From Nonomuraea glycinis (GTDB lineage: Bacteria > Actinomycetota > Actinomycetes > Streptosporangiales > Streptosporangiaceae): DNA of 64,000 nucleotides. The translations under genes were made by a program, and so were the position numbers. This document shows, piece after piece, positions 26,860-35,957 of the stretch. The notes beneath the pieces are model-generated. The model was given only the letters and a program-made list of their open reading frames with translations. It was not told the origin of the DNA and searched no databases. Position 1 is the stretch's first letter. Each line of letters starts with the position of its first letter. The DNA lies in the NCBI RefSeq assembly GCF_014646515.1, contig NZ_BMNK01000003.1:389430-453429 (forward strand). The letters run 5' to 3'.

Positions 26860-27573
26860 ATGGGTGACGACCTGCTGCACGAACTCGACCGGTTCGACCC
26901 GTTCGACATCTTCGACGCCGAGGCGGCCAGGCTCGACCGGTTCTTCGCCGGCCTGGACGCCGACGGCTGGCGGCGCCCCTCCCGGGCCGCCGGCTGGTCG
27001 GTCCGCGACGTGCTCGGCCACCTGGCGGGCGAGGAGCTCTACAACCAGGCGTGCCTCGACGGCACGCTGCAGGACCTGCTCTCCCTGATGGAGAGTGAGG
27101 GCATCAGGGGCTACAACGACTTCAACGAGTGGTGTGTACGGCAACGCCGCGACGTACCCGTCGACGAGGTGCTGCGGGAGTGGCGTACCAAGAACGGCGA
27201 CACCCGCCGCCGCATGCGTGCGCTGGGCCCGGACGCGCTGCTGGAGACCATGGCCGGCCCCTACCCGGTGGGCAGGCAGGCCTTCCATTACGACTCCGAG
27301 TACGCCACCCACGCCGATGACGTGGCCGCCCCCGTCGCCGAGGAGGAGGCCGAGGGCCGTACGCGCTGGCGGGCGGCGATGGGGCGGTTCGCGCTGGCGG
27401 AGAGGGAGTCCAAGGCGCAGGTGGAGCAGACGGCCGAGCAGATCTGGGTGTCCGCGGGCGGGGTGAGCGCCTCCCTGTCCCCGCCCGAGTTCGTCGAGGC
27501 TACGGTGGGCCGGCTGCCCGAAGGCCATCCACTGGATCCGCGGCTGGTCTCGGCCCTGCGCTGCCTGGCCTGA
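26860..27573 (+). CDS. Mycothiol-dependent maleylpyruvate isomerase-family protein
   Basis: 237 residues with a DinB-like four-helix N-terminal domain. WSVRDVLGHLAGEE near residues 46-59 carries a metal-ligand His, and further His residues in AFHYDSEYATHADD complete the site. This family contains mycothiol-dependent enzymes (maleylpyruvate isomerase, MST relatives); the specific role is not assignable. ATG at 26860 begins the conserved helices. Followed three bases later by a small membrane-protein gene, probably co-transcribed. Confidence 0.8.
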   Translation: MGDDLLHELDRFDPFDIFDAEAARLDRFFAGLDADGWRRPSRAAGWSVRDVLGHLAGEELYNQACLDGTLQDLLSLMESEGIRGYNDFNEWCVRQRRDVPVDEVLREWRTKNGDTRRRMRALGPDALLETMAGPYPVGRQAFHYDSEYATHADDVAAPVAEEEAEGRTRWRAAMGRFALAERESKAQVEQTAEQIWVSAGGVSASLSPPEFVEATVGRLPEGHPLDPRLVSALRCLA

Positions 27574-27576
27574 CCG

Positions 27577-27840
27577 ATGATGTGGCTACGTAACCGCGAG
27601 GGCACCGAGCCCGCGACCGCGCGCAGCCCCGTGCGCGTCCGCAGGATCCTCTCCGTGACCGCGCTCGTGCTCACCACCGTGGCGGCCGTCTTCTTCGTCT
27701 CGCGGGCGCTGAGCACCGGCGAGGAGGTCTGGGTCTGGGAAGCGGCGATCGCGGCCGTGGTGGCCATCATCGCCGCCGTCGACCTGCTGGTGCTCAGGCA
27801 CCGCCGCTCACGCCATCGCGACGGCCAGCACCAGCAGTAG
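27577..27840 (+). CDS. Small two-helix membrane protein, DUF6343-like
   Basis: 87 residues. The opening REGTEPATARSPVRVR resembles the GxEPxTARS stretch of a small actinobacterial family (DUF6343 as I recall). Two helices (about 25-44 and 53-73), then a basic tail. Its last 33 bases overlap the convergent DUF3040 gene. Confidence 0.65.
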   Translation: MMWLRNREGTEPATARSPVRVRRILSVTALVLTTVAAVFFVSRALSTGEEVWVWEAAIAAVVAIIAAVDLLVLRHRRSRHRDGQHQQ

Positions 27841-28140
27841 GAGGGTCAGCGCCACGATCGCCACGATCAGCCACACACGGCCGACTCGCCGGCCGGGCCG
27901 CGCGCCGGACCCCCGCTCGCCGGCCGGCCGCTCGGGTTCGGCTCGCCTGATCGGCTCGTCGCCGGGGATCGGGGTCGCGTCCCGGGCGCGCGGCAGGTCG
28001 TCCTCCTTGCGCTGAGCCGGTACGCCGTCCGACTCGATCTTGTTGATCGCCGCGACACGCCGGGCGAGCTCGGGGTCATCCTGCTCCAGAGCCTGCTCGA
28101 TTTCAGCGAGGATGCGGCGTTCCTTCCCAGAGAGACTCAT
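27808..28140 (-). CDS. DUF3040 membrane protein
   Basis: 110 residues. N-terminus MSLSGKERRILAEIEQAL followed by DDPELARRV is the DUF3040 signature of actinobacteria. A polar Arg/Glu/Pro-rich middle and one C-terminal helix (about 88-109) follow. Function unknown; often one of several paralogues per genome. Confidence 0.85.
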   Translation of the reverse strand: MSLSGKERRILAEIEQALEQDDPELARRVAAINKIESDGVPAQRKEDDLPRARDATPIPGDEPIRRAEPERPAGERGSGARPGRRVGRVWLIVAIVALTLLLLVLAVAMA

Positions 28141-28267
28141 TGCGCGATCACCATCGCTCCCACGCCGGTAAAGCCCTTGTACCCGCAAGTAACCGGCGCA
28201 TGCGGACTCTTCATCGCAGAACGCTCTTCTGTCCACAATGCTCTTGGATTGGGGCAGGAACGACGAA

Positions 28268-28312
28268 GCCCCCGCCCGCTCCGGCGTTGGTCAGGCCGGG
28301 CGGGACGGGGGC
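28268..28312 (-). terminator. Terminator after rpmE2
   Basis: On the minus strand, GCCCCCG(t)CCCGC pairs with GCGGGCGGGGGC across a loop of about 20 bases with one bulge, followed by TTCGTC. It begins 17 bases after the bL31 stop. Confidence 0.5.
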
Positions 28313-28328
28313 GGCGCGCTCACGCGCG

Positions 28329-28574
28329 TCACATCGTGCCGTAGCGCTGCTTGAAGCGCTCGACCCTCCCGGCGGTGTCCAGCACGCGGCCGCGGCCGGT
28401 GTAGAACGGGTGGCTCGCGGAGGAGACGTCGACGTCGACTACGGGGTAGGTCCGGCCGTCCGTCCACTCGACGGTCCTGTCGCCGGCCACGGTGGACCGG
28501 GTGAGCATGGCGAACCCGACGCTGGGGTCACGGAAGACGACTGGCCGGTAGGACGGGTGCAGGTTCTTCTTCAT
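28329..28574 (-). CDS. rpmE2: Ribosomal protein bL31, zinc-free type B paralogue
   Basis: 81 residues; starts [16 protein letters not shown] and contains [19 protein letters not shown], which are bL31 type B marks. No cysteine is present, so it lacks the zinc ribbon of the standard protein. In many bacteria such copies replace the zinc-binding form during zinc starvation and are repressed by Zur. A candidate Zur box lies 17 bases upstream. The gene is downstream of the SDR gene on the same strand but with its own promoter region inside the end of that gene. Confidence 0.93.
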   Translation of the reverse strand: MKKNLHPSYRPVVFRDPSVGFAMLTRSTVAGDRTVEWTDGRTYPVVDVDVSSASHPFYTGRGRVLDTAGRVERFKQRYGTM

Positions 28575-28590
28575 GCCCCCTCCAACCCGG

Positions 28591-28605
28591 TGGCAACGGT
28601 TTTCA
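28591..28605 (-). promoter_or_regulatory. Candidate Zur box of rpmE2
   Basis: TGGCAACGGTTTTCA; the reverse strand reads TGAAAACCGTTGCCA. TG...AAC-N-GTT...CA is symmetric at five of seven pairs and similar to actinobacterial Zur sites of the TGAAAAT-N-ATTTTCA type. Its place just before a zinc-free bL31 gene strengthens the call. Confidence 0.45.
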
Positions 28606-29361
28606 TTCCCGAGCCTCGGGATCCAGTCCCAGAACAGAGCGACCACCGTCGACGGGCAGGGTCACACCGCTCACGAACGAGGCCTCGGGCGAGAGCAGGT
28701 ACGCCACCGCGGCGGCGATCTCGGCCGTGGTGGCGACCCGGCCCAGTGGGTGCAGCCGGGCCATCTCCGCCTCGACCCCGGCCGCCTCCGTCCCCTGTCC
28801 GGCCAGGAACCGCTCGTAGCGCTCCGTCGCCACCGAGCCCGGCGCCACCGCGTTCACCCGGATGCCGCTCCTGCCGTACTCGACCGCAAGTGCCCTGGTC
28901 AGGCCCTCGACGGCGGCCTTGGCCGTCGAGTACGGCAGGCTGCCGGGGACCGCCCGGCGCGCCTGGTGCGAGGTGACGTTCACGATGGCCCCCGCCGTAC
29001 CCGAGGCCAGATAGCGGCGCACCGCGGTGGCGCAGCCTACGACCGCCAGCCCGAGATTGGCCGTGATCAGGGCGAGGACCTCGGCGGTCGGGGCGGAGTG
29101 GACGGAGGCGTCCCCGAAGACGGCGGCGTTGTTGACCCACCCCGAGAGCGTGCCCGCCTCCTCGGCGAGGTCGGCGGCGCGGGCGGCGACGGCCTCGTCG
29201 GCCGCGTCCCCGATCACGGGGACGACCCGGGGGCCGGCCCAGTCGAGGGCACCCGGGGCGTGTTCGACGACGACCACGGTGTCCTCCTCCCCCAGGAGCC
29301 GCTGCACGACGGCTCGCCCGATCCCTCGTCCGCCACCGGTCACCACATAAGACAGGCTCAT
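28603..29361 (-). CDS. Short-chain dehydrogenase/reductase
   Basis: 252 residues, classical [11 protein letters not shown] (8-15) binds NAD(P), NNAA is at 88-91, and the active-site pair is YSTAK with a preceding Ser in NVTSHQ. C-terminal [11 protein letters not shown] is typical of FabG-like enzymes. Start ATG at 29361 rather than 29397, as the fold begins immediately. Substrate unknown. Confidence 0.9.
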   Translation of the reverse strand: MSLSYVVTGGGRGIGRAVVQRLLGEEDTVVVVEHAPGALDWAGPRVVPVIGDAADEAVAARAADLAEEAGTLSGWVNNAAVFGDASVHSAPTAEVLALITANLGLAVVGCATAVRRYLASGTAGAIVNVTSHQARRAVPGSLPYSTAKAAVEGLTRALAVEYGRSGIRVNAVAPGSVATERYERFLAGQGTEAAGVEAEMARLHPLGRVATTAEIAAAVAYLLSPEASFVSGVTLPVDGGRSVLGLDPEARE

Positions 29362-29526
29362 AACGGTCCGCCATTCCCCCGATATGCCGATAATCACGGC
29401 ATTTCCGGCCGTTTCGGGAGTAAGGCATGGCGGCGCTCGCCGACTCGGAGCACTCTCGCGGGTGGCCTACGATCGCCGTGGGCGAACCTCGCCGAACGTC
29501 GACCCCCGAACACGTAAGGTAGCCAC

Positions 29527-31344
29527 ATGGATACCTCCCTTGAGGTCCTGCACCGGGTGTTCGGCTACGACTCGTTCCGGACCGGTCAGCAGGAGATCAT
29601 CGAGCATGTCGTCTCGGGCGGCGATGCGCTCGTGCTCATGCCCACCGGCGGCGGCAAGTCGCTGTGCTACCAGATCCCGGCCCTCGTCCGGCCAGGGGTC
29701 GGGGTGGTCGTCTCGCCGCTGATCGCGCTGATGCAGGACCAGGTCGACGCGCTCACCGCGCTGGGCGTGCGCGCGGGGTTCCTCAACTCGACGCAGGACT
29801 TCGGCGAGCGGCAGCGGGTGGAGGCGGCGTTCCTGGCGGGCGAGCTCGACCTGCTCTACCTCGCGCCCGAGCGGCTGCGGGTCGAGGCCACGGTGCGACT
29901 GCTGGCCAAGGGCGAGATCTCGCTGTTCGCGATCGACGAGGCGCACTGCGTCTCGCAGTGGGGGCACGACTTCCGTCCCGACTACCTCGCGCTGTCGGAG
30001 CTGCCCGCGCTCTGGCCCGAGGTGCCGCGCATCGCGCTGACCGCAACCGCCACGCCCGCCACGCACGCCGAGATCTCCGAGCGGCTCGGCTTGGGGCAGG
30101 CCCGGCACTTCGTGGCCGGCTTCGACCGCCCCAACATCCACTATCGGATCACCACCAAGAGCGAGCCCAAGCGCCAGCTCCTCGATTTCCTGCGCACCGA
30201 GCACCCCGACGAGGCCGGCATCGTCTACTGCCTGTCGCGCTCCTCCGTCGAGAAGATCGCCGAGTTCCTCGTCGACAACGGCATCGCCGCGGTCCCCTAC
30301 CACGCGGGTCTCGACGCCCGCACCCGCGCCGCCCACCAGGCCCGCTTCCTGCGTGAGGAAGGGCTGATCGTGGTGGCGACGATCGCGTTCGGCATGGGCA
30401 TCGACAAGCCCGACGTGCGCTTCGTCGCCCACCTCGACCTGCCCAAGTCCCTGGAGGGCTACTACCAGGAGACCGGCCGGGCCGGGCGTGACGGGCTGCC
30501 CGCCACCGCCTGGATGGCCTACGGCCTGCAGGACGTCGTGCAGCACCGCCGGATGAGCCTCGAAGGCGACGACCAGCACCGCCGCCGCCAGGCGCACCAC
30601 CTCGACGCGATGCTGGCGCTCTGCGAGACGGTGACGTGCCGCCGCGTCATGCTGCTGGACTACTTCGGCCAGAGCGGCACCGAGGCGTGCGGCAACTGCG
30701 ACACCTGCCAGACGCCCCCCGAGTCCTGGGACGGCACGGTGCCCGCGCAGAAGGTGCTCTCGACCGTGCTGCGCCTGGCCCGCGAGCGGCGGCAGAAGTT
30801 CGGCGTCGGCCAGATCGTCGACATCCTGCTCGGCAAGACCACCGCCAAGGTGCTCCAGCATGGCCATGACTCGCTGAGCGTGTTCGGGGTCGGCGCCGAG
30901 CTGGGCAACTCCGAGTGGCACGGGGTGGTGCGGCAACTGCTGGCCCAGGGCCTGCTGGCGGTCGAGCCCGACTACGGCGCCCTCGTCCTCACCGACGCCA
31001 GCGCCGAAGTGCTGCGCGGCAAGCAGGAGGTGCCGCTCCGCCGCGACGCCAAACGGCCCGCCCGCGCCGCCAGACCCGCCGCGGGCAAGGCGCGGGCCGC
31101 CGCCGCCGAGCTGCCCGAGGAGGCGGCGCCGGTGTTCGAGCGCCTGCGCTCCTGGCGGGCCGCCACCGCCAAGGAGCAGGGCGTCCCTGCCTACGTCATC
31201 TTCCACGACGCCACCCTGCGCGAGATCGCCACTCTGTCGCCGACCTCGCTGACCGAGCTGGGCACGGTCAACGGCGTGGGCGAGAACAAGCTGGCCAAAT
31301 ACGGCGAGCAGGTGCTGGAGACCCTGGCCGGCGAGGCCGCATGA
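29527..31344 (+). CDS. recQ: ATP-dependent DNA helicase RecQ
   Basis: 605 residues, full RecQ layout. Walker A PTGGGKS (39-45), DEAH box (137-140), arginine finger region [10 protein letters not shown], zinc site CETVTC plus CGNCDTC (about 364-392), an RQC winged helix, and an HRDC domain at the C-terminus ([16 protein letters not shown]). Between RQC and HRDC is an Ala/Arg/Lys-rich linker. It unwinds DNA 3' to 5' in recombination and fork repair. The stop codon opens a 28-bp tandem repeat array. Confidence 0.96.
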   Translation: MDTSLEVLHRVFGYDSFRTGQQEIIEHVVSGGDALVLMPTGGGKSLCYQIPALVRPGVGVVVSPLIALMQDQVDALTALGVRAGFLNSTQDFGERQRVEAAFLAGELDLLYLAPERLRVEATVRLLAKGEISLFAIDEAHCVSQWGHDFRPDYLALSELPALWPEVPRIALTATATPATHAEISERLGLGQARHFVAGFDRPNIHYRITTKSEPKRQLLDFLRTEHPDEAGIVYCLSRSSVEKIAEFLVDNGIAAVPYHAGLDARTRAAHQARFLREEGLIVVATIAFGMGIDKPDVRFVAHLDLPKSLEGYYQETGRAGRDGLPATAWMAYGLQDVVQHRRMSLEGDDQHRRRQAHHLDAMLALCETVTCRRVMLLDYFGQSGTEACGNCDTCQTPPESWDGTVPAQKVLSTVLRLARERRQKFGVGQIVDILLGKTTAKVLQHGHDSLSVFGVGAELGNSEWHGVVRQLLAQGLLAVEPDYGALVLTDASAEVLRGKQEVPLRRDAKRPARAARPAAGKARAAAAELPEEAAPVFERLRSWRAATAKEQGVPAYVIFHDATLREIATLSPTSLTELGTVNGVGENKLAKYGEQVLETLAGEAA

Positions 31345-31480
31345 CCTGCGAGCCTCACGAGGCGCCGCGTAACGTACGGGCTCACGAGGCAGCCACATGA
31401 CGTGCGGTGCTCATGGGGGCACGCATGACCTACGGGGCTCATGAGGCGCCACATGACCTGACAGGGCTCGTGAGGTCAGG
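31341..31480 (+). repeat. Five 28-bp degenerate tandem repeats starting at the recQ stop
   Basis: Units start at 31341, 31369, 31397, 31425 and 31453, all exactly 28 bases. Consensus begins ATGACCTGCGGGGCTCATGA and ends GGCGCCAC. The TGA of unit 1 is the recQ stop. Most units begin ATGAC. No long reading frame is preserved. Confidence 0.85.
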
Positions 31481-31534
31481 AGGAGCCGGGGTGCTGGAGG
31501 ATCTTTCCTATAAAGTGGCGCGCAGGAGGAATCG

Positions 31535-32539
31535 ATGTCGGCCAGGCCCAGGCGTACCACTCTCTCCACCATCGCGGCCTCGGCCGGCGTCTCAGTAGCC
31601 ACCGTGTCCAAGGTGCTCAACGGCCGCAGCGACGTCGCGCCCGCCACCCGCTCGCTGGTGCGGTCTCTGCTGGAGCAGCACGACTACGTCCCCTCCTCGG
31701 CCCGCCGCACCGGGGACACCACGATCGAGATCCAGGTGGACGGCATGTGCGCCTACGCCGCGGGGATCGTCGGGGGCACCGTCGAGGCCGGCGCCGACTC
31801 AGGCGTGTCGGTCGCGATCGCCATCAAGAAGGGCCCCGCCGGCGGTGGGACCGCCTGGGCCAGGGACCTGGTCTCCGCCGGGAGGCAGGCGGTGATCACC
31901 ATCGCCGAGCATCCGACCCCGGCCCAGCTCGCCATACTCTCCCGAGCCCGCCTGCCGGTGGTCGTCATCGACCCGCTCGACCTGTCCGACACCTCGGTGT
32001 CCAGCGTCGGCCCCACCAACTTCACCGGCGGCCTCATCGCCACGCGGCATCTGCTCGCCCTCGGCCACAGCCGCATCGCCTACCTCGGTGGCCTGGCCAC
32101 CGCGCTGTCCAGCCAGGCGCGCCTGCACGGTTATCGCGCCGCCATGGAGGATGCGGGGGTGCCTGTGCTGCCTGATTACGTCCGCACGCCCGGCTTCTGC
32201 TATGCCCACGGGGTGGAGGGCGCGGGCGTCCTGCTCGACCTGCGTCCAGCTCCGACGGCCATCTTCGCCGCCTCCGACGAGTGCGCGGTCGGCGCCATCC
32301 ACGCCGCCAAGGCGCGCGGCCTGCGCGTGCCGGAGGATCTCAGCATCGTCGGCTTCGACGACAGCGAGATCGCGTCCATGACCTCGCCGAAGCTGACCAC
32401 CATGCACCAGCCCTTGCGCGAGATGGGCATCGTCGCCCTGCGCACGGCGCTGCGGCTGGCCGCCGGTGAGCGGATCGAGTCCGCGCACGTCGAGCTCGCC
32501 ACCGAGCTCGTCATCCGCGAGTCCAGCCTGACCGCCTGA
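31535..32539 (+). CDS. Orphan LacI-family regulator
   Basis: 334 residues. Helix-turn-helix LSTIAASAGVSVATVSKVLN and a sensor domain ending FDDSEIASMTSPKLTTMHQP. Strong ribosome site (AGGAGG, six bases before ATG) and a TATAAA box at 31509-31514. No transporter or hydrolase adjacent, so the target is elsewhere. The last codons (SLTA, stop) form the first unit of a short tandem repeat. Confidence 0.9.
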   Translation: MSARPRRTTLSTIAASAGVSVATVSKVLNGRSDVAPATRSLVRSLLEQHDYVPSSARRTGDTTIEIQVDGMCAYAAGIVGGTVEAGADSGVSVAIAIKKGPAGGGTAWARDLVSAGRQAVITIAEHPTPAQLAILSRARLPVVVIDPLDLSDTSVSSVGPTNFTGGLIATRHLLALGHSRIAYLGGLATALSSQARLHGYRAAMEDAGVPVLPDYVRTPGFCYAHGVEGAGVLLDLRPAPTAIFAASDECAVGAIHAAKARGLRVPEDLSIVGFDDSEIASMTSPKLTTMHQPLREMGIVALRTALRLAAGERIESAHVELATELVIRESSLTA

Positions 32540-32628
32540 CCGCTGACCGCCTAACCGCCTGACCGCTGACCGCCTGACCGCCTGACCGCCTGACCGCCTG
32601 ACCGCCTGACCGCTGGCCGCCTGACCGC
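32527..32628 (+). repeat. 8-bp tandem repeat (CCTGACCG) overlapping a stop codon
   Basis: About thirteen units of CCTGACCG with some 7-base variants, starting in the last codons of the LacI gene. Each unit has a TGA, so the stop lies inside the array. Simple slippage repeat. Confidence 0.85.
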
Positions 32629-32650
32629 GCCGGGCCCGTGATCAGCGTGG

Positions 32651-33457
32651 TCAGAGCTTCAGCTCCAGCTCGATCCAGTAGACCGAGCTGATGTGCTGGG
32701 TGAAGTCCGCGACGAGCTCGGCCGCGTACTGGCCGCTGTTGCGCAGGCCGACCTGGAGAGGGCGTCCCTGGTAGTTCGCGCTGATCCGGTAACGGCCGAG
32801 GGGGACGTCCACCAGACCCGACCCGTCCGGGGTCCGGATCGCCTTGCGGGTGATGGTGCTGCCCTGCGAACCGTCGGCCAGCGGGCCCTCGGGGGTGAGG
32901 GTTACCTCCACGTTCTCGTCCTCCAGGTAGACCTCGGAATTCTGCGGGTCGACGCTGTCCAGGTAGAACAGCACCGAACTGCCATAGTGGCCGAGATCGT
33001 CGGGCTTCTCCCCGGTGAGCTTCCAGGTGAAGTTCCTGACCGCGCCGGTCGGGCCGGCGAAGGAGGTGTCGTCCTCGGGGGCGAGCTCTACCAGGTAGGT
33101 CTTGCCGTTGAAATCGATCTTCTTGCTGGCCGTGACGTGGAAGGTGGCCGCGACGTCGGTGTCCACCCGGTAGAGGCCGTCGGCGTCGGTCGAGACGACG
33201 AGATTGCTGTCGTAGAGGAGCTGGTTGTCCGCGACGATCTCGGCACCCTGGATCGGCTTGCCGTCCGTGCCGACGACCCGGCCCTTCAGCACACCGGCCT
33301 CGACCTCCAGATCGCCCTTGCCCTGCCGCGCATCATCCTGCCGCGCACCGTCCTGCTCCACTCTCCCCTGCGTGTCGGACGGGGCCGGGACGCCTGGGGT
33401 GATCACGCAGCCGCTCAGGGTCACTGCCAACACGCCTGCCACCAACAGTCTTCTCAT
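32651..33457 (-). CDS. Secreted lipoprotein with carboxypeptidase-regulatory-like domain
   Basis: 268 residues. Lipobox LSGC (Cys17); an acidic/Gln-rich linker (about 28-52); then GRVVGTDGKPIQGAEI, a CarboxypepD_reg/Ig-like beta-sandwich (about 57-110). The rest is beta-rich without a recognised domain. Surface-anchored, role unknown. Convergent with the LacI gene. Confidence 0.72.
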   Translation of the reverse strand: MRRLLVAGVLAVTLSGCVITPGVPAPSDTQGRVEQDGARQDDARQGKGDLEVEAGVLKGRVVGTDGKPIQGAEIVADNQLLYDSNLVVSTDADGLYRVDTDVAATFHVTASKKIDFNGKTYLVELAPEDDTSFAGPTGAVRNFTWKLTGEKPDDLGHYGSSVLFYLDSVDPQNSEVYLEDENVEVTLTPEGPLADGSQGSTITRKAIRTPDGSGLVDVPLGRYRISANYQGRPLQVGLRNSGQYAAELVADFTQHISSVYWIELELKL

Positions 33458-33531
33458 GCGTGCAAGCTAGCCAGATGATCTTGCAACGGACTTGCGGCGC
33501 ATTGTGCGGCAAAGGGGCGCCGGGCCACCAA

Positions 33532-33630
33532 CCGGCCGCTCGAACCAAGCGTCCCGGTCAGCAGCCGGCCGCTCGAACCAAGCGTCCCGGTCAGCAGCCG
33601 GTCGGTCGGACCGAGCGTCCTGGTCGGCGG
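33532..33630. repeat. Three 33-bp tandem repeats
   Basis: Units at 33532-33564, 33565-33597 (identical) and 33598-33630 (diverged, seven or so changes). The length is divisible by three, so both strands have open frames (for example SNQASRSA on plus), but no convincing gene with start and ribosome site is seen. Lies between divergent genes. Confidence 0.85.
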
Positions 33631-33709
33631 AGACGCCAGTCCGGGCAGCCACCCGCTCCGAGGTCCGAAAAGCGCCGACTTTCAGCGCGCCGTCGGTGTT
33701 GTAGAAGGT

Positions 33710-34405
33710 ATGACCATCAACACAGCCGACTGGACGGCCCTGGCCGCAGAGTTGGACGCCCACGGGTGCGCGCTCACGCCGCCGCTCCTCACGCCGGCCG
33801 AGTGCGCGAGCGTCTCCGGCCTGTACGGCGAGGCCACGCGGTTCCGGTCCACGATCGACATGGAGAGGTACAGGTTCGGGCGGGGGCAGTACCGCTACTT
33901 CGCCCACCCGTTGCCGCCGCTGGTCGAGCGGCTGCGGGCGGCTTTCTACCCGAGGCTGCTGCCGATCGCCCGCGACTGGGCGGCCAGGCTCGGCCGGCCC
34001 GCGCCGTGGCCCGACAGCTTCGAGGAGTGGCTGGACAGGTGCCACCGGGCGGGGCAGACCAAGCCGACACCCATCTTGCTGCGGTACGGCCCTGACGACT
34101 GGAACGCGCTGCACCGCGACCTCTACGGGGATCTGGTGTTCCCGCTCCAGGTCGTCATAGGGCTGGACCGGCCGGGCGAGGACTACGCGGGCGGCGAGTT
34201 CCTGCTGGTCGAGCAGCGGCCCCGGGCTCAGTCTCGCGGCACGGTGACCATGCTGCCGCAGGGCCAAGGGTTGATCTTCACCACGCGCGACCGCCCGGTC
34301 AGGTCCGCGCGCGGCTGGTCGGCCTCACCGGTCAGGCACGGCGTCAGCACCGTACGCTCCGGCCGCCGCCACACCCTCGGCCTCGTCTTCCACAACGCCC
34401 CATGA
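33710..34405 (+). CDS. 2-oxoglutarate/Fe(II)-dependent oxygenase
   Basis: 231 residues. The facial triad is His135-x-Asp137 (LHRDLYGD) and His210 (VRHGVST), with Arg217 or Arg219 for 2-oxoglutarate. PRAQSRGT and VFPLQVVIGL are typical of a bacterial 2OG-Fe(II) family close to prolyl-hydroxylase-like enzymes; some members sit beside DNA alkylation repair genes. Substrate unknown. Stands alone. Confidence 0.82.
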   Translation: MTINTADWTALAAELDAHGCALTPPLLTPAECASVSGLYGEATRFRSTIDMERYRFGRGQYRYFAHPLPPLVERLRAAFYPRLLPIARDWAARLGRPAPWPDSFEEWLDRCHRAGQTKPTPILLRYGPDDWNALHRDLYGDLVFPLQVVIGLDRPGEDYAGGEFLLVEQRPRAQSRGTVTMLPQGQGLIFTTRDRPVRSARGWSASPVRHGVSTVRSGRRHTLGLVFHNAP

Positions 34406-34499
34406 CCCCGGAGCCGCTCATCGCACCGGTCACGTCGGCCCGGCCACGAGCCGAGACGATCGTGCTCGGCCGCAGCCGTAACCTGATCCGTCGGGAGCG

Positions 34500-35198
34500 C
34501 TAGGCGGGTGCCTGATCCGTGACGTAGTCGAAGTCGTCGTAGGAGAGGGTGCGGCGTAGGACGCGGACGATCTGGCCCGGGTCGTCGTGCGGTCCCGGCA
34601 CGTAGTAGGGCCGGCCCTTCCTGCCGAAGGTGATGGCCGACGGCCCTTCCCAGGCGCCCAGCAGCGCCGCCGGGGCCTCGAACTCCTCGTCGGACTTGAA
34701 GCCGAGCGTGCGGGCGTAGTCGGTGGAGCCCAGGACGAGGTGCCGGGCGAGCTCGATCGGCACCTCCTGATAGCCCTTGTACTCGCCGAAGAAGTATTCC
34801 CTGAACCGGCGCAGCTCCCGCTCGTCGTACACCTCGGGGCCCATGTAGTTCTTGACGCCGGTGCAGTAGACGTCGGCCAGGAAGCCGGCGACCGACAGCT
34901 TGTCCCAGCCGTGCCGCCGGGCGACCAGCACCGACACCATGCCGCCCTCGTCGGCATCGGGGGCCTCGTCCGTCCAGCCGTGGGCGGGGTCGACGCCGAG
35001 GCCGACGCTCCAGCCGACGTTGATCCAGCAGCCGACCACCTCGGGCTCACGCTCCGGGTCGGCGCTCTCGGCCGCGATGGCGCGCACCAGCGGCGCCACG
35101 ACCGACGGCGCCACCTTCAGCGTGCGGGCGATCTCCTTCGGCGAGCGGCCCTCGGCCCTCAGCTCGCGTACGCGGTCCTTCAGTTCTGCGCTGTCCAC
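34500..35198 (-). CDS. Helix-turn-helix protein with conserved domain of unknown function
   Basis: 232 residues. An N-terminal helix-turn-helix (about 1-45, GRSPKEIARTLKVAPSVV). After it, a conserved domain with SVAGFLADVYCTGVKNYMGP, ELARHLVLGSTDYARTLGF and GAWEGPSAITFG. I recall this domain in bacterial proteins that often carry an SEC-C zinc tail; here the tail is absent and the HTH replaces it. Regulatory or nucleic-acid-linked role is possible but unproven. Confidence 0.65.
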   Translation of the reverse strand: MDSAELKDRVRELRAEGRSPKEIARTLKVAPSVVAPLVRAIAAESADPEREPEVVGCWINVGWSVGLGVDPAHGWTDEAPDADEGGMVSVLVARRHGWDKLSVAGFLADVYCTGVKNYMGPEVYDERELRRFREYFFGEYKGYQEVPIELARHLVLGSTDYARTLGFKSDEEFEAPAALLGAWEGPSAITFGRKGRPYYVPGPHDDPGQIVRVLRRTLSYDDFDYVTDQAPA

Positions 35199-35307
35199 CC
35201 GCGCAGACTATCGGTGAACAGGCCCCCGCCCTCGCGGCGCGCTCATCACCACGAAACGCCCCCGACCGGCGCGCTCCTCGCCCGGAGCCAGAAGGCGGCC
35301 TGTCGAA

Positions 35308-35348
35308 GGCCTGAAGAAGGCCTGAAGAACCCTTAAGACGGCCTGAAG
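35308..35348 (+). repeat. 11-bp repeats (GGCCTGAAGAA)
   Basis: Two tandem units (35308-35318, 35319-35329) and a third, GGCCTGAAG at 35340-35348, upstream of the SRPBCC gene. Possibly simple slippage. Confidence 0.7.
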
Positions 35349-35417
35349 GGGACCGTAAGCACGGCCCGGCATCGTGAGGGTCGTCAAGCGAGACCGCCTC
35401 TCCCGAAGGGCAACACC

Positions 35418-35867
35418 ATGACCCAGACCGCCGAGTACGAGATCACCCGCCTCTTCGACGCCCCCCGCCGGCGGGTCTTCCAGGCGTGGACCGAGCCCGG
35501 GCACTTCTCCTCCTGGTTCGGGCCGCGCGGCTTGACCACCCCCGTGGACCGGGTCGTCATGGACGTGCGCCCCGGCGGCAGGTGGCAGGCGACGCTCTGC
35601 GGGGAGGAGGAGTTCGAGGTCACGCTGGACGGCGCCTACCGTGAGGTGGCGGAGCCGGCCCGCCTTGTCTTCACCACCGGCGACCCTGACCACCCCGGCG
35701 ACGGCCCCGCCTCCGTGGCGACGGTCGAGCTGACCGAGGCCGGCGGCAGGACCACTATGCGCTTCCACCAGTGGGGCGTGAACACCGACCAGGAGCACGC
35801 CGATCAGGCCAGGCAGGGCTGGATCGAGTTCTTCGACCGCCTCGACGAGCACCTCGCATCCGCGTGA
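35418..35867 (+). CDS. SRPBCC / AHSA1-domain protein
   Basis: 149 residues. Starts YEITRLFDAPRRRVFQAWTEP and continues HFSSWFGPRGL, with MDVRPGGRW, all AHSA1 (activator of Hsp90 ATPase-like) START-fold marks. Binds a small hydrophobic ligand in the cavity; the protein's role is unknown. Often encoded with an ArsR repressor, not seen here. Its last eight codons are duplicated immediately downstream. Confidence 0.85.
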   Translation: MTQTAEYEITRLFDAPRRRVFQAWTEPGHFSSWFGPRGLTTPVDRVVMDVRPGGRWQATLCGEEEFEVTLDGAYREVAEPARLVFTTGDPDHPGDGPASVATVELTEAGGRTTMRFHQWGVNTDQEHADQARQGWIEFFDRLDEHLASA

Positions 35868-35933
35868 CACGTCCCTCAAGGCCGAACGTCGGGGACGAGC
35901 ACCTCACATCCGCGTGACACGTCCCTCAAGGCC
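35844..35933 (+). repeat. Tandem duplication of the SRPBCC gene's 3' end
   Basis: 40 bp (35844-35883) repeated at 35894-35933 with one mismatch, period 50. The first copy holds the last codons (DEHLASA, stop); the second encodes DEHLTSA plus stop but is not translated. Confidence 0.9.
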
Positions 35934-35957
35934 CGCCACCGCAGGCCGGGCGTCGGT

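Noticed and set aside
31341..31480. CRISPR-like array of 28-bp units
   Set aside because: Units touch each other with no unique spacers, are degenerate, and no cas genes are near.
33492..33704. Small plus-strand gene with 11-residue repeats
   Set aside because: No ribosome site; composition explained by 33-bp repeats that are open in several frames.
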